From Acidobacteriota bacterium (lineage in GTDB: Bacteria; Acidobacteriota; Terriglobia; Terriglobales; Acidobacteriaceae), in the NCBI GenBank assembly GCA_003223595.1, contig QHVR01000121.1, positions 1 through 24,767 of the forward strand: a stretch of DNA of 24,767 nt, in the 5' to 3' direction. The notes below the pieces were generated by a model. The model was not told the DNA's origin. It searched no databases and worked only from the letters and a program-made list of their open reading frames with translations. Each line of letters starts with the position of its first letter. Positions within the stretch are counted from its first letter, which is position 1. Shown in pieces: positions 7,523-15,707 of the stretch. The position numbers and the translations under genes are program-made.

Positions 7523-8619
7523 TTCAGAATCCGCAGATTCGCGCGCTGGACGGGCAGAAGGCTTCGCTGAAGATTGGCGACCGTGTGCCGGTCGCGACTG
7601 GATCGTTCCAGCCCGGCATCGGCGGGGTGGGTATCAACCCGCTGGTCAATACGCTGTTCCAATATCTGGATGTCGGCGTCAATATCGATATCACGCCGCA
7701 TGTGCATGCCAATGGCGAAGTCACTCTCAAGATCCTGATGGACGTTTCCGCCGTCACTGGACAGCAGAACATCGGCGGCATCAGCCAACCCATCATTGGT
7801 CAGCGCAAAATCGAACATGAGATCCGCCTGAAAGATGGCGAAGCTAACCTGTTGGGCGGAATCATGGAAGACCAGCAGACGAAATCGCTGAGCGGGATAC
7901 CGGGCCTGGCGCAAATTCCCATTCTGAAGTACCTGTTCGGCCAGACCACGCAGGATCATTCCGAGAACCAGATCGTCTTCGCCATCGTGCCGCATATCAT
8001 TCGCGCCACCGATGTGCAGGAAATCAACCAGCGACCCATCGATATCGGCACTGCCACCACGATCGGGTTGCGCCACGTGGCCAGCAAGTCGCAGGCCGTA
8101 CCCGCAGGTCAGTCTTTGCCGGCGATCGCTCCGGCTCCTGCCAATCAAACAGCGCCCGGCCAGCCGCAAACACGGACAAACAATCCGGGTCAGTCGTCGA
8201 CTCCCGCGGCCAGTTTCCTGTTTGACCCGCCCACTGTACAGGCGACGAAAGGGAACACCTTCGCCGTCAACTTGCTGATTTCCGGCGGACAGAACGTTTA
8301 TTCCGTCCCCGTGCAACTGAACTACGATCCCAAGATCCTGCAACTGGTGAACGTTTCCAACGGCGGATTCCTCTCGCAGGACGGGCAAGCTGTCGCGCTG
8401 GTCCATCGCGAAGACGAAGCACTCGGACAGTCGCAGATTACCGCCACTCGTCCCCCAGGGGCGGGAGGAGTCTCCGGCCAGGGCGCGGTAGTGACGATGA
8501 CGTTTGAAGCTAAGGCAACCGGACAGACTCCCCTGACGATCACAAGAGGAGGGGCCCGCGATCCGGGACTGCAGGCAATCACCGTGAACGGTGCGCAAGC
8601 GGCAGTCACGGTGCAGTGA
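7507..8619 (+). CDS. GspD/PilQ-like secretin, C-terminal part with cohesin-like domain (frameshifted continuation)
   Basis: This frame carries the rest of the secretin gene; homology resumes at about 7507 with SDTKLIQNPQIRALDGQKA. The first usable start inside it is GTG 7585, so as it stands it would not make a complete protein. The secretin core follows (GDRVPVATGS, then a stretch ending with EIRLKDGEANLLGGIMED and GIPGLAQIPILKYLFG, then FAIVPHIIR), the most conserved part of the family. After a Pro/Gln/Ala-rich linker, residues from about 8212 to the end (FDPPTVQATKGNTFAVNLLI, VPVQLNYDPKILQLVNVSNG, ending ITVNGAQAAVTVQ) have the strand pattern of a cohesin fold. Cohesin domains at secretin C-termini are an arrangement I associate with Acidobacteriota. 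A hairpin follows the stop at 8635-8672. Confidence 0.83.
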   Translation, partial: SDTKLIQNPQIRALDGQKASLKIGDRVPVATGSFQPGIGGVGINPLVNTLFQYLDVGVNIDITPHVHANGEVTLKILMDVSAVTGQQNIGGISQPIIGQRKIEHEIRLKDGEANLLGGIMEDQQTKSLSGIPGLAQIPILKYLFGQTTQDHSENQIVFAIVPHIIRATDVQEINQRPIDIGTATTIGLRHVASKSQAVPAGQSLPAIAPAPANQTAPGQPQTRTNNPGQSSTPAASFLFDPPTVQATKGNTFAVNLLISGGQNVYSVPVQLNYDPKILQLVNVSNGGFLSQDGQAVALVHREDEALGQSQITATRPPGAGGVSGQGAVVTMTFEAKATGQTPLTITRGGARDPGLQAITVNGAQAAVTVQ

Positions 8620-8634
8620 GCCGTTTAGGTACGC

Positions 8635-8672
8635 CCCGGCAGAGGCGTAGCTCGCTATGCCTCTAATCCGGG
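8635..8672 (+). terminator. Strong hairpin after the secretin gene, without U-tract
   Basis: AGAGGCGTAG (8641-8650) pairs with CTATGCCTCT (8655-8664) over a CTCG tetraloop, ten pairs with one G-U. An outer stem CCCGG (8635-8639) / CCGGG (8668-8672) extends it. No T-run follows, so it may be an attenuator or a mRNA-stabilising processing structure rather than a classic terminator. The pseudopilin gene begins about 45-60 bases later. Confidence 0.5.
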
Positions 8673-8728
8673 CAGAAAGGTAGAACGACCAACACTCTCT
8701 TCGCTCACGCCCCGTGCGGGCCAAACAC

Positions 8729-9199
8729 ATGATTTTTTCTAGGGTCCACCACCGCACTCACGCCGGCTTCACGCTCATCGAACTGATGGTCGCCACCACG
8801 ATTCTGGCGATCCTTACCATGATGGCTTTGCCGCTTGCGCGGGTGACCATTCAGCGGGAAAAGGAAAAGCAGCTTCGGGAAGCTCTTTGGGAGATGCGGG
8901 ACGCGATTGACCGTTACAAGGATGCCGCCGATCGCCAGGTCTTTCAAATCAAGGTCGACAGCATGGGCTATCCCCCCGATTTGGACACCCTGGTCAAAGG
9001 TGTCGAGGGCCAAGCCGGCAAGAAATACCGTTTTCTGCGTTCTATCCCTACGGACCCCATGACCCACAGCAAGGAATGGGGGCTGCGTTCCATGCAGGAC
9101 GATGTTGACTCCGACTCCTGGGGTGGCCAGAATGTTTTCGACGTGCACACCAAAGCGGAAGGCACGGGGCTCGACGGCACGAAGTACAAGGACTGGTAA
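8729..9199 (+). CDS. Type II secretion/type IV pilin-like pseudopilin (GspG-like)
   Basis: A 156-residue protein from ATG 8729; GTG 8714 would add five residues, and neither has a clear ribosome site. The prepilin signature is complete: a short basic leader ending in Gly, then FTLIELMVATTILAILTMMA with the conserved Glu at position +5, followed by a long amphipathic helix (about 35-65). The second half (YPPDLDTLVKGV, FLRSIPTDPMTHSKEWGLRS) resembles the GspG globular domain, with the conserved Pro-x-Asp-Pro turn. Prepilin peptidase would cut after the Gly and methylate Phe. It is the first of two pseudopilins; the stop is directly followed by the ATG of the next gene. It probably forms part of a pseudopilus working with the upstream secretin. 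Confidence 0.85.
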   Translation: MIFSRVHHRTHAGFTLIELMVATTILAILTMMALPLARVTIQREKEKQLREALWEMRDAIDRYKDAADRQVFQIKVDSMGYPPDLDTLVKGVEGQAGKKYRFLRSIPTDPMTHSKEWGLRSMQDDVDSDSWGGQNVFDVHTKAEGTGLDGTKYKDW

Positions 9200-9658
9200 A
9201 TGCGGGCAGAAGTGATGAACAACCGGCTGTGGTGCAGCCCTGCAAGGGCACGCGCCCTGGCACGCGCAAAGCAGAAAGGCGCGCGCGGATTCACGCTCCT
9301 GGAGTTGATGATCGTGATCTTCATCATCATGATCCTGGTGTCAATTGCCATGCCGGTTTACAACCAGACGATCGTGCAAGCCCGTGAGTCGGTGCTGCGA
9401 TCGAACTTGGCCACGCTGCGGTCGGTCATCTCGCAATACACGCTCGACAAGCAGAAAGCTCCACAATCCCTCGATGATCTGGTTACAGGAGGCTACCTTC
9501 GGCAAATCCCTCCAGATCCCATGACGCGGCAGCCCAACTGGGAGGTCGTGCAGGAGGACGTCATGATGGCAGTGGACCAGCAGGAGCCCGGTATCACCGA
9601 CGTCCACTCCGCCTCCAGCCAGACCGCGGGCGACGGCACAGCCTACAGTACCTGGTAA
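9200..9658 (+). CDS. Second GspG-like pseudopilin with long leader peptide
   Basis: A 152-residue protein. ATG 9200 abuts the stop of the previous gene with no gap, implying coupled translation; ATG 9215 is a second choice. The prepilin motif is GARG then FTLLELMIVIFIIMILVSIA, with the conserved Glu at +5. The globular part contains SLDDLVTGGYLRQIPPDPMT and ends in GTAYSTW, a GspG-like end. The leader before the cleavage site is 25-30 residues long and very rich in Arg and Ala, much longer than the usual 6-15; no closer ATG, GTG or TTG is in frame. It is paralogous to its neighbour and likely contributes to the same pseudopilus. No prepilin peptidase, ATPase or inner-membrane platform gene is in the window. 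Confidence 0.85.
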   Translation: MRAEVMNNRLWCSPARARALARAKQKGARGFTLLELMIVIFIIMILVSIAMPVYNQTIVQARESVLRSNLATLRSVISQYTLDKQKAPQSLDDLVTGGYLRQIPPDPMTRQPNWEVVQEDVMMAVDQQEPGITDVHSASSQTAGDGTAYSTW

Positions 9659-9659
9659 A

Positions 9660-9677
9660 GCTTCCCGCAGCGGAAGC
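9660..9677. terminator. Short hairpin between convergent genes
   Basis: GCTTCC at 9660-9665 pairs with GGAAGC at 9672-9677 over a 6-base loop, two bases after the pseudopilin stop and about 60 bases before the end of the convergent efflux gene. It lacks a T-run; a terminator role for the + operon is possible but weakly supported. Confidence 0.3.
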
Positions 9678-9734
9678 GTCGGCGAATGCTCCGCACCTCG
9701 AGTTCTGAATAACTCCCGTGGAGACCAGAAGCTA

Positions 9735-10880
9735 TTATTTGGAGCTAGTCTGAACGGAAACGGCGGTGCCCGGGCGCAACTCGTCCGTGCCCCTGGCGGC
9801 AACGGTATCGCCTTCATGCAGATCCCCAAATACTTCCGACATTTTCTCGACAGTCGCTCCGGTTTTGACATCGACCCATTCCGCTTTTCCATCGCGGATG
9901 CGCACCACGAACACATGCTCCAGTGTGGTCGCGACTGCGGAAGTCGGAACAAAGAGAGTCGGGTAGTTGCGGCGGACCGGCCACAAAACCTCCGCGAAGG
10001 TTCCGGGCGATAGCTCCGCGTGAGGGTTCGTGGCTTCCAACTCGACCGGCATGGTACGAGTCTTCACGTCGACAGCATGAGAGATGCGGGCAATGATTCC
10101 GTGAAAGATGCGTCCGGGGAAAGCCGGAACGGTGAAGTCGACCTTCATGCGTTCCGGGACACCTGCGGCGTAGTTTTCAGGAACTGGCACGACCACGCGA
10201 AGGCGCGAGAGCGTCTCGATGCGTAGCATTGGGTTGGCCGCTGAGGCAGCGCCACCTGGACCGACGAGCGCTCCCGGATGCACATTTCGTTCGATCACGA
10301 TGCCGTCGAAAGGCGCTTTCACCTGCAAGTACGCCTCAGTTTCAGTGACCGCTTGCAGAGCTTGCTGGGCTGCCTCCACGTTCTGCTGTTGCGATTGCAC
10401 TTGGGCCCGGTCTGCTTCGGAAGTCTTCTGGGCGACAAATAAGTCGTTGCCCGCTACTACCCCAGGAGTAGCGGCAGCGGCTTTCAAATGTTCGTAAGTG
10501 CTCTCATCGGAGGCGACCTTAGCTTCTGCAGCAGCCAATTGGGCTTTGGCGCCCTGAAGCTTCGACTGCGCTTCGGAGCGCTGCGCCACCAATTCCGGCG
10601 CCTCGAGTTGCGCCATCAGCTGTCCGGCTCTTACATGCGAACCGCGATCTACTGTGATCGACTTCACGAACCCGGTCACCCTAGGGAAAATGGCAACCGC
10701 TTCGTACGGCTCAATTTCTCCCGGCAGGTGAACGGTGATCGAGAGTTTCTGAGCGGTGACCTTGGCCACCTCAATGTTTGGAGCGGCTTGAGCGTTCGCC
10801 GCTTTTGCGCTGGATTTGTCGTCTTGACCACAAGAGCTCAGCAGCAGGGCACAGGGAAGGAAGAGCCATGACAACTTCAT
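9735..10880 (-). CDS. RND efflux periplasmic adaptor (membrane fusion protein), lipoprotein
   Basis: A 381-residue protein. The start ATG overlaps the stop of the permease gene by 4 bp (ATGA) and has AGGAGG six to seven bases upstream. A lipobox LLLSSC places the lipidated Cys at residue 17. The family layout is clear: barrel-sandwich half (PGEIEPYEAVAIFPRVTGFV, with GSHVRAGQLMAQLEAPEL), a long Ala/Gln-rich coiled-coil hairpin (about 95-185), the second lipoyl half (LQVKAPFDGIVIERNVHPGA), then beta-barrel and membrane-proximal domains (to ELRPGTAVSVQT). The adaptor links the inner-membrane RND pump to the TolC channel in the periplasm. It is the last of three coupled genes (TolC, permease, adaptor). 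The exported compound cannot be told from sequence. Confidence 0.95.
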   Translation of the reverse strand: MKLSWLFLPCALLLSSCGQDDKSSAKAANAQAAPNIEVAKVTAQKLSITVHLPGEIEPYEAVAIFPRVTGFVKSITVDRGSHVRAGQLMAQLEAPELVAQRSEAQSKLQGAKAQLAAAEAKVASDESTYEHLKAAAATPGVVAGNDLFVAQKTSEADRAQVQSQQQNVEAAQQALQAVTETEAYLQVKAPFDGIVIERNVHPGALVGPGGAASAANPMLRIETLSRLRVVVPVPENYAAGVPERMKVDFTVPAFPGRIFHGIIARISHAVDVKTRTMPVELEATNPHAELSPGTFAEVLWPVRRNYPTLFVPTSAVATTLEHVFVVRIRDGKAEWVDVKTGATVEKMSEVFGDLHEGDTVAARGTDELRPGTAVSVQTSSK

Positions 10881-13800
10881 CTCTCACCTCCTGCTTCTCG
10901 ATCCGAGCTTGTTGCTCGGGCAAAACGGCTGCCGGGATCTTCCGGGTCCAATGACGGTGAGTCCGTGCCAGCATTCTTCTGCACTAGGGAAAATACCGAG
11001 GGCACGATGAGGAGACTGGTGACGGTCGCGGCGATTAGCCCGCCGATCACGGCGCGGCCCAGGGGAGCGCTCTGCTCCGCGCCTGACCCGAACGCAATCG
11101 CCATGGGAATCATCCCGACAACCATGGCAGAGCTGGTCATGAGAATCGGTCGCACTCGAGTCTGGGCGCCATGAATGGCGGCTTCGATCGAGGGTTTCCC
11201 GGCGCGTCTGGTTTGCTCGGCAAACGTGACCAGCAGGATGGCGTTCGCGACCGCCACTCCGATCGCCATGATTGCGCCCATGAAGGACTGAATATTCAAA
11301 GTTGTGCCCGTGATCAGGAGGATCAAGATTACACCGGCGATGACCGCAGGAACCGTCGCCAGCACGATGAGAGCAAGGCGCATCGACTGAAAATTCGCCG
11401 ATAGCAGAAGAAAAATGACCAGGATGGCGACTGCCAGCCCGACCGCCAGATTGCCAAAAGTGTCGCGCATAGGGGCAATCTGTCCACGAACGCGCACGCT
11501 TACGCCGCGAGGGGGCGCGCCTGCGTCGTGGAGCGCTTTATCCACCTTTTTCGCCACGCGGCCCAAATCTTCATTCGCCACGTTTGCCGAGATGGTAATC
11601 ATTCTCGAACCGTTAAACCGGTCATACTCCCCCACCATGGTGCTGTTCCTGACCTGGGCTACGTCGCCCAGCAAGGGATGAAGGCTGTCACTGCGGGTCA
11701 CAGGAATACTTTCGACATCCTGGATGGAAGCTAGCCTGGACTGAGGCAATTGAATCTGCACCTGGTACGCGATGCCCGATTTCGGATCGGCCCAGTAGTT
11801 CGGAGCCACAAATCGGCTGGAAGATGTTGCGGCAACTAGGGATCGTCCCACTTGCTCCACGCTCACGCCCATCTGACCTGCAAGCTCGCGATTAACGTTT
11901 ACCTCGACGCTGGGATAATCCAAAGGCTGCTCGAATTGCAGGTCGCGAAGGGCAGAAATTTTGGCGAGTTCGGAACGAAGCTTTTCAGCATATCCACGAT
12001 CATCCTGAAGACTTGGTCCCGTGACCGCTACTTCGATGGGAGTGGGAGCGCCAAAGTTCATGATCTGGCTCACGATGTCGCCCGCAGTGAAAGAGAAGTG
12101 CGATCCCGGAAATTTTGCGGTGAGAGTCTGGCGCAGATGTTCTTCGAGCTTGCCGAGCGATAGTCGCGAGCCGGGCCTGAGCGCGACTCGCAGCACGGCT
12201 TCCTGCGGACCGCTAGTCCAGAGGAAAATCGTATTGATCGGATAGGCAGGCGGTTGCGTCCCCACGTAGCCCAACGTAATTGCGACCTGATCGGAGCCCG
12301 CAGTCTTCTGAATTTCGTCCAAGACTTGCAGCGCCATGACTTCAGTAGCTCCCACGCGGGTGCCGGTCGGCGCGCGGAAACGGAGTTGAAACTGTCCTGC
12401 ATTCACGGTGGGGAATATTTCTCGGCCCAGTAGCGGACCCAGCAGCACGATGATCGCGATCGTTACAGCCAGGTACACGAGCAGCACGGTTTTGGAGCGT
12501 CGGGTGAATTTCTCTAACACGCGGCCCAGCCGATCACGCCACTGACTCAGTCGCGATTCAGCAGTCGTTTCAGCATGCGGTTGCTCGCGGAGAATCCACG
12601 TAGACATCACTGGAACGAGCGAACTGGAAAGGAAGTACGACGCTGCCATGGCGAATCCGACCGCGAGGGACAAAGGAACGAAGAGGCTGCGCGCGATGCC
12701 AGTCATGAAGAAGGAAGGTACGAAGACCGATAACACACACAGCATCGCCAAGAGCCGGGGAATCACCACCTCATGGCTCGCATCCAAAACAGCTTTGGCA
12801 TGTGGGACACCTTGAGCGAGATGAGTGTGAATATTCTCGATTGCCACGGTAGCTTCATCCACCAGGATTCCTACCGCCAGCGCCAGGCCACCCAACGTCA
12901 TAGTGTTGATGGTCTGGCCCGCACCCCAGAGCGCCACCACGGCCGTCAGCAAGGCGAACGGAATGGTAGTCACAACAATGGCTGAACTGCGCAGATCGCG
13001 CAAAAACAGCAGCACCATGAGTCCGGTCAGCAGGGCGCCGAGAATGCCTTCCCGCAGCAGCGAGTTGAGCGCGTTCTTTACGTACGCGGACTGATCAAAT
13101 TCATAACTGATCTTGATGTCTTCGGGAATGAGGGAGCGAAAACGCGCAGTGTTGTTTTTGACCTCGTTGACCACCGCGACGGTGGAGGCATCTGCGCGTT
13201 TTGTGACCGACAGGTAAATCGCACGACGCCCATTCACCAGAGCGTATCCGGTCAGCACGTCGGTGGAGTCGGCCACATTACCAATGTCTCTCAAAAATAC
13301 CGTGGGCCCGGAACCCACGCGAATCGGCAACTGTCCGAGGTCCTGAATGCTGGTGACAACGGAATTGATGGGCACCATCGGCTGCAGGTCGCCGGTGCGA
13401 ATGGTGCCAGCCGGCATGATGATGTTGCCCGAGTTGACGGCCCGGACCACCTCCTCCGGCGACATGTGATACGCGCGCAAGCGGTCCGGATCCACGGTGA
13501 TCACGATGGTGCGCTGGTTTCCCCCAAAAGGGGGCGGAGCGGATACGCCGGGGAGCGTTGCAAAAAGGGGCCGCACTCGGTTCAGGGCGAGGTCCTGAAT
13601 CTCCCCCAGCCCACGAGTCTGGCTGGAGAAAACGAGATAGCCGACGGGGACGCTTCCGGCGTCGAAGCGCATCACAAATGGAGGCACCGTTCCCGCAGGC
13701 ATGAAGGCGCGTGCGCGATCCACATAGGAGATGGTCTGGGCGAGCGCCTGTGCCATGTCCGTGCCCGGATGAAACGTGAGCTTGAGAAGCCCGACATTTT

Positions 13801-14056
13801 GGATGGACTTCGACTCCACGCTCTCAATGCCTGTGATGTAAAGGAAGTGATACTCGTAGTAGTAAACGAGATAGCCTTCCATCTGCGCGGGCGACATTCC
13901 CCCATACGGCTGGGCCACGTAGATGACGGGCAGATTCAGATTGGGGAAAATATCCACCGGCATTCGCAACAATGCGAGCACCGCCAGTAATCCCACGGCA
14001 ATCACCGCGACCAGAACTGTGAATGGACGCCGAAGGGCTGCCCGGATCAGCCACAT
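10877..14056 (-). CDS. RND efflux transporter permease (AcrB/HAE-1-like)
   Basis: A 1059-residue protein. The start is ATG 14056, eight bases after a strong GGAGGAGG site inside the end of the TolC gene; the longer upstream frame overlaps that gene and is rejected. It has the usual RND length and two-fold repeat: TM1 (FTVLVAVIAVGLLAVLALL), a large periplasmic loop, TM2-6 with GILVDEATVAIENI in TM4, TM7 (VLLVYLAVTIAIIVLLGPLL), a second loop, and TM8-12 (VGLAVAILVIFLLLSANF, MAIGVAVANAILLVTFAEQT). In AcrB the TM4 proton-relay pair is Asp-Asp; here it is Asp-Glu. Substrate drugs or ions are driven out by proton flow. It sits between the TolC and adaptor genes in one operon. Sequence fits the multidrug branch better than heavy-metal pumps. 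Confidence 0.96.
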   Translation of the reverse strand: MWLIRAALRRPFTVLVAVIAVGLLAVLALLRMPVDIFPNLNLPVIYVAQPYGGMSPAQMEGYLVYYYEYHFLYITGIESVESKSIQNVGLLKLTFHPGTDMAQALAQTISYVDRARAFMPAGTVPPFVMRFDAGSVPVGYLVFSSQTRGLGEIQDLALNRVRPLFATLPGVSAPPPFGGNQRTIVITVDPDRLRAYHMSPEEVVRAVNSGNIIMPAGTIRTGDLQPMVPINSVVTSIQDLGQLPIRVGSGPTVFLRDIGNVADSTDVLTGYALVNGRRAIYLSVTKRADASTVAVVNEVKNNTARFRSLIPEDIKISYEFDQSAYVKNALNSLLREGILGALLTGLMVLLFLRDLRSSAIVVTTIPFALLTAVVALWGAGQTINTMTLGGLALAVGILVDEATVAIENIHTHLAQGVPHAKAVLDASHEVVIPRLLAMLCVLSVFVPSFFMTGIARSLFVPLSLAVGFAMAASYFLSSSLVPVMSTWILREQPHAETTAESRLSQWRDRLGRVLEKFTRRSKTVLLVYLAVTIAIIVLLGPLLGREIFPTVNAGQFQLRFRAPTGTRVGATEVMALQVLDEIQKTAGSDQVAITLGYVGTQPPAYPINTIFLWTSGPQEAVLRVALRPGSRLSLGKLEEHLRQTLTAKFPGSHFSFTAGDIVSQIMNFGAPTPIEVAVTGPSLQDDRGYAEKLRSELAKISALRDLQFEQPLDYPSVEVNVNRELAGQMGVSVEQVGRSLVAATSSSRFVAPNYWADPKSGIAYQVQIQLPQSRLASIQDVESIPVTRSDSLHPLLGDVAQVRNSTMVGEYDRFNGSRMITISANVANEDLGRVAKKVDKALHDAGAPPRGVSVRVRGQIAPMRDTFGNLAVGLAVAILVIFLLLSANFQSMRLALIVLATVPAVIAGVILILLITGTTLNIQSFMGAIMAIGVAVANAILLVTFAEQTRRAGKPSIEAAIHGAQTRVRPILMTSSAMVVGMIPMAIAFGSGAEQSAPLGRAVIGGLIAATVTSLLIVPSVFSLVQKNAGTDSPSLDPEDPGSRFARATSSDREAGGER

Positions 14057-14057
14057 T

Positions 14058-15494
14058 TCAGTGACCTCCTCCGGGAGCCTTTCGTACCAGGTCAAGAAAC
14101 GGCTGGAGATCGCCTTGCGCGAGGGCCTGACCTAGTGTGGCGCGCCACACCGTCAAGCGCGCCAGATTGTCTTCGATTTCGGCTTGCAAGAGAAGACGTT
14201 GCGCTTCGGCAACCTCCACAATGGGCGCCAACCCGGCTTTGTATCGCGCAGTGGCTTGCGTCTCCCCCAGTTGCGCCGCCTGCAATTCGATAGGAGTGTT
14301 TTGGCTGATCAATACTGCGCTATCGTAGGCCGCTTTGGCTCTTTCACTTTGGGCAGTGAGATTCTGCAAGGTGCGTTGATATTCCGCTTCCTGGGCGCGC
14401 TCGTTGGCTTTTTCAATCTCCTTTTTGAGGTGCAGCGAGGGAAAATCAAGAACGGAAAATGTGGCAGTCAGGCCAACCGCCCAGTTGCGTCGCATGAGAT
14501 TCAGTCCATCAGTGCCGGTGCCAAAGGAGCCGTCAGGGTTGGCCCCGCTGCCTCGTCCGTAGAATGAGCCCTGAAGGTTGAAGCGCGGGAAATAGGATTT
14601 GCTCAGGACGTTTTCTCGGGCTCGAGCCTCGAAGAGGTTGGAATTTGCCACCAGCGCGGCGGGATGATTGGTCAACGAAAAAGACCCGATACCCGGCACC
14701 GCTGCCTCGTGCAGCAGGGAAGTCGGATCAATCCCCACATGATCGCCTGCAATTCCCAGCAACTGAGTGAAGATGGCCTCGTTCTCGCGTTGGACCTGCT
14801 GCGCACGAATCAATTGGATCTTGGCGGCGGAGAGTTCGGCGTCGGCACGGGAAGCATCGGCACCGGGGCGCAACTCCTGATTGACCAAGGTATGCACTGA
14901 GGTCGCCAGCACCTGTCTGCGGTCTACGTCAGCTTGGGCGGCGTTTACCTGTTGTTCGGCTGCCGCCAGCGCCAGGAACGAATCGGCTACGGCGGCGGCA
15001 ACATCAAGCCTGGTGAGGGAAAGTTCGGCGTTGGCGCGGTTTTGGCCAGCCTTGGCGACGTCTACGTTAGCGCCCCGATAGCCGAAATCAAATGGCTCCC
15101 AGGAGAGCAGGATTCCGCCAGCGCTCCCCCACACACCTCTATCGGAGGTGCCGGGCAGAACCGGCCCGGAAATAGGAGGGACCACCGATTGCGGCAAGAG
15201 CAACCCGAAAATATTGTTTCGTGTGCCACGATTGAATTGCCACAGCAAGTCCGTGCGCGGCAGATAGGCAGTGCGGGAGAGACTCACAGCTTCCCGCGAC
15301 GCATTCGCGCGTTGTATGGAGGCTCGCACTGCCGGATAGTTAGCAAGAGCGAAATCGATGGCCTGGTCGAGAGTCAGCGGCTTGTCCGGCAGTTTGCCCG
15401 GTTGTTGAGCCACGCCGTGAATTGCGCCGCACCCTACGACGCTGAGTAACCACACCGCGAATTGCCGCAGACGAACCGATCTGATCGTCAACAC
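14058..15494 (-). CDS. TolC-family outer membrane efflux channel
   Basis: A 478-residue protein, starting at GTG 15494 or the adjacent TTG 15491; the ribosome site is weak (AGGA about 12 bases upstream). A signal peptide (about 1-29) is followed by LTLDQAIDFALANYPAVRAS, the standard start of an outer-membrane efflux repeat, then long alpha-helical stretches and the second repeat near NHPAALVANSNLFEARARE. Each repeat supplies two strands and two long helices to the trimeric channel. RYKAGLAPIVEVAEAQRLLL near the end is the usual conserved segment. It is the first gene of the TolC-permease-adaptor operon; its TGA stop is separated from the permease ATG by one base. Confidence 0.93.
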   Translation of the reverse strand: MLTIRSVRLRQFAVWLLSVVGCGAIHGVAQQPGKLPDKPLTLDQAIDFALANYPAVRASIQRANASREAVSLSRTAYLPRTDLLWQFNRGTRNNIFGLLLPQSVVPPISGPVLPGTSDRGVWGSAGGILLSWEPFDFGYRGANVDVAKAGQNRANAELSLTRLDVAAAVADSFLALAAAEQQVNAAQADVDRRQVLATSVHTLVNQELRPGADASRADAELSAAKIQLIRAQQVQRENEAIFTQLLGIAGDHVGIDPTSLLHEAAVPGIGSFSLTNHPAALVANSNLFEARARENVLSKSYFPRFNLQGSFYGRGSGANPDGSFGTGTDGLNLMRRNWAVGLTATFSVLDFPSLHLKKEIEKANERAQEAEYQRTLQNLTAQSERAKAAYDSAVLISQNTPIELQAAQLGETQATARYKAGLAPIVEVAEAQRLLLQAEIEDNLARLTVWRATLGQALAQGDLQPFLDLVRKAPGGGH

Positions 15495-15707
15495 TGTGCT
15501 TAGCTATCCTCAATACGGGCGTTCGGGACTGGTGCACGCCATCAGGTGGCAGCGGCCCAGGATGGAATGAAGCTTGCCCGAAAATCATCCCGATCGCAAG
15601 AGCGCGCGAACGGAAAGCATACATCAGATTCCGCTCGGAACGCCGCTGATGGCGAGCACAGCGCCCGCAGCACGTTCTGGAGGGGCCTGCTGGCATCCGC
15701 CTCGAAC
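15495..15707 (-). other. Gap upstream of the efflux operon
   Basis: These 213 bp separate the outer-membrane barrel gene from the tolC-like gene on the same strand. I see no gene and no convincing promoter or terminator, so whether the barrel gene belongs to the efflux operon is open. Confidence 0.4.

Noticed and set aside
7063..8757. Long 564-residue open frame on the minus strand
   Set aside because: It lies antisense to the secretin, whose protein text is clearly conserved. Its translation is Arg/Gly/Leu-biased with no recognisable motif, as expected for a shadow in GC-rich DNA.
10877..14056. RND permease as a heavy-metal (CusA-type) pump
   Set aside because: The TM4 text and the lack of visible Met-rich metal sites fit the multidrug branch better; the substrate stays open.
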